From: Halobacteriales archaeon SW_9_67_24
GTDB lineage: Archaea > Halobacteriota > Halobacteria > Halobacteriales > Halococcaceae
Length of the DNA: 27,585 nucleotides
Assembly: GCA_003022685.1 (NCBI GenBank)
Contig: PXSV01000005.1
Location: forward strand, 1 to 27,585
Direction of reading: 5' to 3'
Positions 21,951-27,585 of the stretch are shown piece by piece; within the stretch, counting starts at the first letter, position 1; every line of letters starts with the position of its first letter. Both the position numbers and the translations under genes were made by a program. Below the pieces are notes generated by a model. That model had not been told where the DNA came from. It saw only the letters and a program-made list of their open reading frames with translations, and searched no databases.

Positions 21951-24035
21951 TCAGTCCATCTCGCGATCAAGAACGGCCCGATGTTCGGCGATCGTCTCGG
22001 CCGCCATCGAGAGGTCGGTGTCGCCGACGTTCGCTTCGAGCCGCCCGGTGTCGGTCGTCGACCCGATCTCGTGGACCGGCGCGACGCCCGCGAACGCCTC
22101 GCGGATCCCCTCCGGATCCCGGGTCTCGATCACCGCGCGGCCTGGCTGCTCGTGAAAGAGGTGTTCGGCCGGACTCGTCTGGCTCCCGATCCCGACGGTC
22201 GCACCCACAGCCGGCGTGACCATCTCCGCGAGCGTCACCGCCACCCCCCCGTGGCTCGCGTCGTGGACCGCGGTCGTCGTTGCCCGACCGGCCACCGCCG
22301 CAAGTCGGTCGACGAGTGCGGCCGGGTTCGCCGGCAGCGACGGGAACCGATCGGCACCACCGGCAGCGAGGTACGCCGATCCGCCGAGGCCGGCCGGCTC
22401 GCCGTCGAGAACGCGATCGCCGACAACGAGGAGCGTTCCCTCACCCGTGAGTGCCGTCGACGGTCCGGCGTCGGGGTGTGTCGATTCCTCGTCGGTGCCC
22501 CTCTCGCGATCGGTGTCGTTCTGCGATCGCATGCCGACCATCGCGAGCGTCGGCGTCGGCGGGATCGGGCCCGCCGCCGAGTCGTTGTAGAGCGAGACGT
22601 TGCCGCCGACGACCGGTACCGAGAGGTCGCTGCACATGGCGGCGAGGCCGTCGACGATCGCCGCAAAGCCACCGTAGACATCGGGTTTCTCGGGGTTGCC
22701 GCCGTTGAGGCAGTCGACGGCAGCGAGCGGCGTCGCACCCATCGCAGCGAGGTTCGTGGCGTTTTCGAGCGCGATCGCGCGCGCCCCTTCGTAGGGGGCG
22801 GCGCTCGTCCAGCGCGGCTCCCGCTCGAAGGACTGTCCGACAGCGGCATCGGGAAGATCGCGCTCGGGCTGGGTGGGCGACTCGACGGGCAGATCGTTCA
22901 TCGGTGCGCCGTCGGCGAGGGAGGTCGCGGGAACGTCGACCACGGTTTCACCGTCGAACGAACAGGTGTAGTCACCCGCGGTGATCTCGCCGATGACCGA
23001 ACAGCCCAGATCGAACCGCTCGGCGATCTCCTGGACGCGATCGGTGTCCTCGGGACGGACCTCGTAGCACATCCGTTCCTGGGACTCGGCGAGCAGGATC
23101 TCCATCGCGTTCATTCCCGGTTCGCGCCGGTGAACTGCCTCCAGATCGATGTCGGCCCCGAGACCGCCCTTGGCGACCAGCTCCGAGGATGCCCCGCCGA
23201 GCCCTGCGGCCCCGAGATCCCGTGCTGCCCGCACGAGGTCCTCGTCGAGCAGCGCCTCGTTCGCCTCGATCAGAAGTTTTTCAGTATAGGGGTCGCCGAT
23301 CTGGACCGCCGGCCGGTCCTCGGTTTCTGCGTCCTCCGCGAGGTCCTCGCTCGCGAAACTCGCTCCACCCAATCCGTCGCGTCCCGTGGCGTTCCCGACG
23401 AGCACCAGCTTGTTCCCCGCGCGCTGTGCCTCGGCGGTGACGAGCCGATCCGGAGTGAGGAGTCCGACGCAGGCCACGTTTACGAGGGGGTTGCCCTCGT
23501 AGTCGGGGTGGAACGCGACGCTGCCGCCCACAGTGGGAACGCCGATCGCGTTGCCGTAGTCCGCGATTCCCTCCACCACGCCGTCGAACAGGTAGCGGGA
23601 GTGTTCGGCGTCGAACGCCCCGAAGTAGAGCGAGTCCGTCAGCGCGATCGGGTACGCTCCCATCGAGAGCGTGTCGCGGACGATCCCGCCGACGCCCGTG
23701 GCTGCGCCGTCGTACGGATCGACGTAGGAGGGATGGTTGTGGCTCTCGATGCCGAGCGTGATGTAGAGGTCGTCCGCATCGCCGGTTCCGTCCGCACCGC
23801 CGATTTCGCCTGCGTCGGTCCCCTCCGGCGTCGGTACGGCCACCACGGCGGCGTCGTCGCCCGGACCGACCACGACATCCTCGCTTTCGCTGTCGAACGC
23901 CGACAGCAACGGGCGCGAGGAGCGGTACGCACAGTGTTCGCTCCAGAGGTTCTCGAACAGGGCGGCCTCCGCCGGCGTCGGCTCGCGGCCGAGCTCCGCG
24001 ACGATCCGCTCGCGGTCGGCCTCGGAAAGGGACAT
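21951..24035 (-). CDS. purL: Phosphoribosylformylglycinamidine synthase, PurL subunit
   Basis: This 694-aa small-type PurL converts FGAR to FGAM in purine synthesis, with PurQ and PurS supplying ammonia. It has LWSEHCAYRSS with conserved H34, GPGDDAAVV, GIESHNHPSYVDPYDGAATG (ATP/Mg site) and VRDTLSMGAYPIALTDSLYF. Second-half repeats of the same fold follow (LNGGNPEKP, PVVGGNVSLYND, HDASHGGVAVTLAEM). An acidic insert (EGTDAGEIGGADGTGDADD, about 71-89) sits between the first strands, a halophile-style insertion. The start at 24035 (MSLSEADRERIVAEL) is supported by a TATA-like element; the frame runs on to 24191 without family similarity. Single gene, with DUF998 downstream. Confidence 0.96.
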   Translation of the reverse strand: MSLSEADRERIVAELGREPTPAEAALFENLWSEHCAYRSSRPLLSAFDSESEDVVVGPGDDAAVVAVPTPEGTDAGEIGGADGTGDADDLYITLGIESHNHPSYVDPYDGAATGVGGIVRDTLSMGAYPIALTDSLYFGAFDAEHSRYLFDGVVEGIADYGNAIGVPTVGGSVAFHPDYEGNPLVNVACVGLLTPDRLVTAEAQRAGNKLVLVGNATGRDGLGGASFASEDLAEDAETEDRPAVQIGDPYTEKLLIEANEALLDEDLVRAARDLGAAGLGGASSELVAKGGLGADIDLEAVHRREPGMNAMEILLAESQERMCYEVRPEDTDRVQEIAERFDLGCSVIGEITAGDYTCSFDGETVVDVPATSLADGAPMNDLPVESPTQPERDLPDAAVGQSFEREPRWTSAAPYEGARAIALENATNLAAMGATPLAAVDCLNGGNPEKPDVYGGFAAIVDGLAAMCSDLSVPVVGGNVSLYNDSAAGPIPPTPTLAMVGMRSQNDTDRERGTDEESTHPDAGPSTALTGEGTLLVVGDRVLDGEPAGLGGSAYLAAGGADRFPSLPANPAALVDRLAAVAGRATTTAVHDASHGGVAVTLAEMVTPAVGATVGIGSQTSPAEHLFHEQPGRAVIETRDPEGIREAFAGVAPVHEIGSTTDTGRLEANVGDTDLSMAAETIAEHRAVLDREMD

Positions 24036-24055
24036 ATCCGTGCATTCGGGACATC

Positions 24056-24064
24056 GAGTAAAGC
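24056..24064 (-). promoter_or_regulatory. TATA-like element of purL
   Basis: GCTTTACTC on the minus strand, about 21-29 nt before the ATG at 24035, giving a leaderless transcript and ruling out the longer purL start. Confidence 0.5.
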
Positions 24065-24165
24065 GCTTGTGATGGGCCGAGAACACGGGGTCGTCGCGAC
24101 GGGCTTGGCTTACTACCGACGACGAGAAACAGCCGTTCGCTCGCGGTCCGATTACTGATCCTCCC

Positions 24166-24240
24166 ACACAGCACCGCACCACCCTACACACCTCCCCAAC
24201 CGATTCCCTCGTTCGCTGCGCTCACTCAGTTATCCCTCAC
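24166..24240 (-). repeat. Dispersed intergenic repeat, copy 2 (inverted)
   Basis: On the minus strand GAGGGATAACTGAGTGAGCG continues to GAATCGGTTGGGGAGGTGTG and then TGCGGTGCTGTG, closely matching 13999-14067. The 352-nt purL/PHP gap that holds it shows no gene; G/C-rich palindromic sequence (CGCGTCTTCGACGCG, about 24247-24261) lies beside it. Confidence 0.6.
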
Positions 24241-24357
24241 ACGAGTCGCGCGTCTTCGACGCGCTCCCGCGCGCCACCGCCTTCGGGGGCTGTCGGCGCT
24301 CTATCGGATACACCCACGCCGTCCGGTTGCTGGCATCGAACCGTCGGGAACCGGGTG

Positions 24358-24365
24358 GTTTTTGC
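24358..24365 (+). promoter_or_regulatory. TATA-like element of the PHP gene
   Basis: GTTTTTGC 23-30 nt before the GTG at 24388. It overlaps the alternative upstream GTG at 24355, which is therefore rejected as the start. Confidence 0.5.
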
Positions 24366-24387
24366 TGTCCTGGCCGAACGTCCGAGT

Positions 24388-25074
24388 GTGCTGTCGGCCG
24401 AGCTTCACTGTCACTCCGATCTGTCCTTCGACGGCCGTGATCCGGTCGACCTCCTGCTCGCCCAGGCCGAGGCCGTCGGTCTCGACGCGCTCGCGGTCAC
24501 CGACCACGACGAGATCGACGCCAGCCTCGCGGCCGCCGAGCGCGCGTCGGACTATGATCTGATCGGGATCGCCGGCTCGGAGGTCAGCAGCGCCGCCGGC
24601 CACGTGCTTGCGCTCGGGATCGGCGAGCGGGTCCCCGCCGGGCTGCCGTTCGAGGAGACCGTCTCGCGCATCCGCGACCAGGGCGGCATCGCAATCGTCC
24701 CCCATCCGTTCCAGCGCTCGCGCAGCGGCGTCGCGCCCCACATCACCCGGGAGGCGCTCGCGAGCGCCGACGCGATCGAGACGTTCAACTCCCGGCTGCT
24801 CACCGGGCGCTCGAACCGCCGGGCCGAGCGCTTCGCCGAGACGAACGATCTCCCGACGACCGCCGGCTCGGACGCCCACATCGCGGAGATGGTCGGCCAG
24901 GCCGTCACCGAGATCGACGCCGACGAGCGGTCGGTCGAGAACGTGCTCGACGCGATCCGTGCGGGCCGCACGAGGGTGATCGGCAAGCGAACCCCGTGGC
25001 GGATCAGCTTTCGCCAGGCGAGCGGCGGCGTCAGACGACGGATCGAGAACCGACTCGCGAGCGTTTTCGGGTAG
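24388..25074 (+). CDS. PHP-domain phosphoesterase
   Basis: This 228-aa protein carries the PHP metal-site motifs in order: HCHSD (H7, H9), TDHDE (D39, H40), E64 in GSEVS, PHP (H106) and GSDAH (D162, H164). These bind two or three metals in the PHP barrel. Family members hydrolyse phosphoesters such as nucleoside 3',5'-bisphosphates, histidinol phosphate or oligonucleotides; stand-alone archaeal copies of this size are usually only called 'PHP domain-containing protein'. The GTG start directly before LSAELHCHSD matches the family N-terminus and the promoter spacing. Cytoplasmic; no operon partner on the same strand before 25222. Confidence 0.9.
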   Translation: MLSAELHCHSDLSFDGRDPVDLLLAQAEAVGLDALAVTDHDEIDASLAAAERASDYDLIGIAGSEVSSAAGHVLALGIGERVPAGLPFEETVSRIRDQGGIAIVPHPFQRSRSGVAPHITREALASADAIETFNSRLLTGRSNRRAERFAETNDLPTTAGSDAHIAEMVGQAVTEIDADERSVENVLDAIRAGRTRVIGKRTPWRISFRQASGGVRRRIENRLASVFG

Positions 25075-25186
25075 TTTCCGGGTGAGAACGATACGACCCA
25101 CGGCGAATCGCCGTCGTGTCGAATCGACGATCGTCCCGTCAGCGACCCGGGAGGTCGAACCGGCGGAGCGGGGTTCGTTTCTCAGG

Positions 25187-25195
25187 GCTTTTGTA
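25187..25195 (+). promoter_or_regulatory. TATA-like element of the squalene/phytoene synthase gene
   Basis: GCTTTTGTA about 27-35 nt before the ATG at 25222. The gap from the PHP gene is short and otherwise empty. Confidence 0.5.
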
Positions 25196-25221
25196 GCTCA
25201 ACCACGAACATCCGGAAAGAG

Positions 25222-26292
25222 ATGACTGCTGGCTCCGGCGAGTCGACGGCGGTGGAGCGTCAACAGTGGTGTCACGACGCGCTCCAGGGAACCTCGCGCA
25301 CGTTCGCCATCACGGTCGACGTGCTCGACGAGCCGATGGCCACCCAGATCTGCGTCAGCTACCTCCTCTGTCGCGTCGCCGACACCGTCGAGGACGCCGG
25401 CCACATCCCGCCCGCCGACCAGGTCGACCTGCTGGAGACGTACGATCGCGCGCTCGATCCCGACGACGCGACCGACATCGAAGCGTTCGCCGAGGCAGTC
25501 GAACCGTGGCTCCCCGCCGACCCCGACGCCGACTGGACCGTGGTCGCCCGTGCGCCCCGGGTCGCCCGCGCGTTCGAGGATCTCGACCCGAGCGCGCGCG
25601 AGGCGGCCCGCGATCCCATCCGCGAACTCGTCTGTGGGATGGCGATGTTCGTCGAGCGCTACGCCGATACCGAGGGGATCCGGATCGAGACCGTCGACGA
25701 ACTGGAGGAGTACTGCTGGTACGTCGCAGGCACGATCGGGACGCTCATCACGAACCTCCTCGCGCGGGACGCCTCCCCCGAGCGGACCCGCCGGCTCCGC
25801 GAGAACGACCGTTCGTTCGCCCTCCTGCTCCAGCTCGTCAACGTCGCGAAGGACGTCACCGACGACTACCGCGAGGAGAACAACGTCTACCTCCCCGCAG
25901 CGTGGCTTCGCGAGCACGGCGTCGAACCCGAGGGCGTCTGCGAGCCCGAGAACACCTCCGCGGTCGCGAGCGTGATCCGCCGGGTCGCCGATCACGCCTC
26001 GGGCTACGTCGGGGGAGCGCTGAACTACCTCGAAGCCACGCCGGAAACCCGCGGCAACACGCTCGCGGCGTGGACCGTGCCCTATCTGCTCGCGGTCGGC
26101 ACCCTGCGGGAGCTCGACGAGCGCGCCGAGGACGTCATCCGCGAGGGCGGCGTGAAGATCTCGCGCGCGGAGGTGCTCGCGATCGTCAACCGTTTCTCGA
26201 ACGGCGTCGACCGCACCGCGATCGAACGGCTACGAGCCCAGATCGCCGCCGCGCCCTTCCACCAGCACGCCCAGCGCCAGCAGTCGAACTGA
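25222..26292 (+). CDS. Squalene/phytoene synthase family protein
   Basis: This 356-aa head-to-head prenyl synthase has both Asp-rich motifs: DTVED (D54, D58) after LLCRVA, and KDVTDD (D211, D214, D215) in LVNVAKDVTDDYREENN. SRTFAITVD near residue 25, YCWYVAGTIGTLITNL and the VYLP end of the second motif are also family features. The enzyme would join two FPP to squalene or two GGPP to phytoene. The long (356 aa) form and YCWYVAGTIG lean toward squalene (farnesyl-diphosphate farnesyltransferase), giving the apolar lipids of halophile membranes, but phytoene synthesis cannot be excluded. It is monocistronic as far as seen, convergent with the NUDIX gene. Confidence 0.9.
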   Translation: MTAGSGESTAVERQQWCHDALQGTSRTFAITVDVLDEPMATQICVSYLLCRVADTVEDAGHIPPADQVDLLETYDRALDPDDATDIEAFAEAVEPWLPADPDADWTVVARAPRVARAFEDLDPSAREAARDPIRELVCGMAMFVERYADTEGIRIETVDELEEYCWYVAGTIGTLITNLLARDASPERTRRLRENDRSFALLLQLVNVAKDVTDDYREENNVYLPAAWLREHGVEPEGVCEPENTSAVASVIRRVADHASGYVGGALNYLEATPETRGNTLAAWTVPYLLAVGTLRELDERAEDVIREGGVKISRAEVLAIVNRFSNGVDRTAIERLRAQIAAAPFHQHAQRQQSN

Positions 26293-26343
26293 TAGCACAC
26301 AGACTTTCCAGCACTCGAATCCGGCGGCCGCCACGCCTGGCCG

Positions 26344-26820
26344 TCAGGTGGTGTTTTCGACGGTCGCGATTGCTTCACACCCGATCTTCACCGTATCGGC
26401 GTCGAGATCACCTGTGCGGAGACCGTCCGGAGTGTACCACTCCCACGCGGTCGGCCCGAGCTCGTCGTCGCCGGCGGGCTCGATCCGGCGACGATCCACG
26501 CGGGCGAAGTAGACGAGATCGATATGCTGGTGGGCGACCCGACCATCCGGGTGAACGTCGACATCGTAGAGCATCTGATACTGGGGCTTTGGCAGTGCTC
26601 GGCCGCCAGGCGCGTCGATGTCCGGAGTATCGGCGACGAGGGTGGCGTCGAGGCCCGTCTCCTCGTGGACCTCGCGGAGCCCGGCCTCGTGGGGGAGTTC
26701 GTCGCGGTCGACGTGGCCGCCCGGCGGGATCGTGATGCCGAGTCGGGGATGCTCGTGAAGCGCGGTCGCGCCGTCGTTGACGACGTACACCGTCGTCGTG
26801 AAATGGCGGGTCGTTTCCAT
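26344..26820 (-). CDS. NUDIX hydrolase
   Basis: This 158-aa protein has a complete Nudix box from G35 to L57 (GX5EX7REUXEEXGU): G35, E41, R49-E50, E53-E54 and G56, in PPGGHVDRDELPHEAGL and REVHEETGL. The first strands (TTTVYVVNDGATALHEHP) and the later QHIDLVYFARVD strand are usual for the fold. The substrate (a nucleoside diphosphate linked to X) is not inferable. It lies 63 nt downstream of the broken TFB gene on the same strand. The frameshifted TFB reading frame runs into it in another frame, but the NUDIX frame itself is intact. Confidence 0.9.
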   Translation of the reverse strand: METTRHFTTTVYVVNDGATALHEHPRLGITIPPGGHVDRDELPHEAGLREVHEETGLDATLVADTPDIDAPGGRALPKPQYQMLYDVDVHPDGRVAHQHIDLVYFARVDRRRIEPAGDDELGPTAWEWYTPDGLRTGDLDADTVKIGCEAIATVENTT

Positions 26821-26883
26821 AGCCGGGAAACACGGCAGTCCGGCTTTGGCCTTGCGACCTGCGGATGAAAAGCGAAGAGCGAT

Positions 26884-27585
26884 CTACGGAGCCTGGACCT
26901 GCTCTTCGGCCTCCAAGAGCTCGTGATACCGATTCCGGATGGTGACCTCGGAGATGTCGGCGACCTCGGAGACGGCTCCCTGGGTGACCTTCTCGTTGGT
27001 GAGGAGGGCGGCGGCGTAGACCGCGGCGGCCGCCCGCCAGCCCCACCGGGCTCTTGCCGCTGTAGACGCCTTCGGCCTTCGCGGTGTCGAGGAGCTGTCG
27101 AGCGCGGCGTTCGGCCTCCTCGGAGAGGTCGAGATCGGAGGCGAACCGGGGGACGTAGCTCGCGGGATCGGCGGGCTGGATCTCGAGGCCGAGCTCGCGC
27201 ACCACGTACCGGTACGTCCGGGCGACCTCGCTCTTTTCGACCCTGGAGACGGTGGCGATCTCGTCGAGCGATCGGGGCGTGCCGGCCTGGCGCGCGGCGG
27301 CGTACAGCGCACTGGTGGAGACGCCCTCGATCGAGCGTCCGGGGAGGAGGTCCTCGTCGAGCGCGCGCCGATAGATGACGCTCGCGGTCTCGCGCACCGA
27401 ATCCGGAAGACCGAGCGCACTCGCCATCCGGTCGATCTCGCCGAGGGCCTGTTTGAGGTTGCGCTCTTTGGAGTCCCTCGTCCGGAAGCGCTCGTTCCAG
27501 GTACGGAGGCGCTGCATTTTCTGGCGCTGGCGGCTGGAGAGACTGTTGCCGTAGGCGTCCTTGTCCTGCCAGCCGATGTTCGTGG
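26884..27585 (-). pseudogene. tfb: Transcription initiation factor TFB, frameshifted and 5' partial
   Basis: From the right edge (minus strand) the frame reads TNIGWQDKDAYGNSLSSRQR, then QKMQRLRTWNERFRTRDSKE. These are the B-linker and first cyclin repeat of archaeal TFB; the N-terminal zinc ribbon lies beyond the window. The first cyclin fold and half of the second are intact up to GVYSGKSPVGLA. There GGCG is duplicated in tandem (forward-strand CGCCCGCC at 27031-27038), shifting the frame. In the other frame the protein continues as AAAVYAAALLTNEKVTQGAV and ISEVTIRNRYHELLEAEEQV to the stop at 26884. Removing four bases restores GLAAAAVYAA, the usual TFB sequence. As given, the product loses most of its second cyclin repeat, needed for TBP/DNA contact. 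A sequencing error is possible. Confidence 0.9.

Noticed and set aside
21615..24158. 847-codon plus-strand frame
   Set aside because: Antisense shadow of purL and the DUF998 gene caused by G/C-rich third positions; Arg/Asp/Val-rich with no family features.
24036..24191. Longer N-terminus for purL
   Set aside because: The extra 52 residues show no PurL similarity and include the likely promoter.
26408..27517. 369-codon minus-strand frame as a complete protein
   Set aside because: Its first part is TFB; after the 4-bp duplication it reads out of frame through Arg/Gly-rich nonsense and into the NUDIX gene.
1..27585. CRISPR array, tRNA or rRNA genes, intact insertion sequence
   Set aside because: Looked for on both strands; no regularly spaced repeats, tRNA-like cloverleaf or transposase frame was recognised by eye.

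Overview
The window is high-GC haloarchaeal DNA. Proteins are acidic (rich in D/E). Many genes have an A/T-rich TATA-like element about 25-31 nt upstream of the start codon and no obvious ribosome-binding site, the usual leaderless arrangement. The gene content fits a halophilic archaeon: TFB, coenzyme F420 genes, a Tat-type lipoprotein export signal, CxxC mini-proteins, a Bat-type HTH_10 remnant and a GT2/flippase-like glycosyltransferase. The genus cannot be fixed from sequence alone. No tRNA, rRNA, CRISPR array or intact insertion sequence was recognised.

Region 1 (1-8588) is a catabolic island for a sugar, polyol or related compound. It holds the C-terminal part of a Tm-1-like/PF09370 TIM-barrel protein, an ATGA-coupled cupin, and a xylose-isomerase-like TIM-barrel epimerase. 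On the minus strand is an RbsABC-like importer: Tat-lipoprotein binding protein, single-domain ATPase, and an unusually long permease. A second epimerase, divergent from the importer, keeps the complete catalytic set of the D-tagatose/D-psicose 3-epimerase family at matching spacing. An IclR-family regulator closes the cluster. The likely logic is uptake, then isomerisation/epimerisation, then further cleavage by the TIM-barrel protein, with IclR as the candidate local switch. The substrate is unknown.

Region 2 (8589-12515) starts with about 890 nt without a gene. It continues with overlapping cofE and mer (F420 synthesis plus an F420-dependent C1 enzyme), small membrane and zinc-motif proteins, an ABM-like protein and a MaoC-like hydratase. 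Region 3 (12516-13218) is a scar zone: a tiny element with terminal inverted repeats and flanking direct repeats, a perfect 16-bp inverted repeat enclosing a 10-bp hairpin, and a frameshifted HTH_10 remnant.

Region 4 (13219-17134) holds Hsp20 with a coupled CxxC protein, a radical SAM protein with a C-terminal helix-hairpin-helix, and an arsR/arsC-like pair with no arsenite pump. Region 5 (17135-19051) is visibly more A/T-rich and holds two tandem lipoprotein genes with near-identical promoters and N-termini, bracketed by copies of a 14-nt repeat. Region 6 (19052-27585) holds an AglD-like glycosyltransferase, a DUF998 membrane protein, purL, a PHP-domain protein, a squalene/phytoene synthase, a NUDIX hydrolase, and a transcription factor B gene broken by a 4-bp tandem duplication.

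Strongest leads for novelty: the double-epimerase/Tm-1-like/CUT2 sugar island, the broken TFB gene, the 12583-12748 element/hairpin complex, the duplicated lipoprotein cassette, and an inverted pair of dispersed intergenic repeats at about 14000 and 24200.
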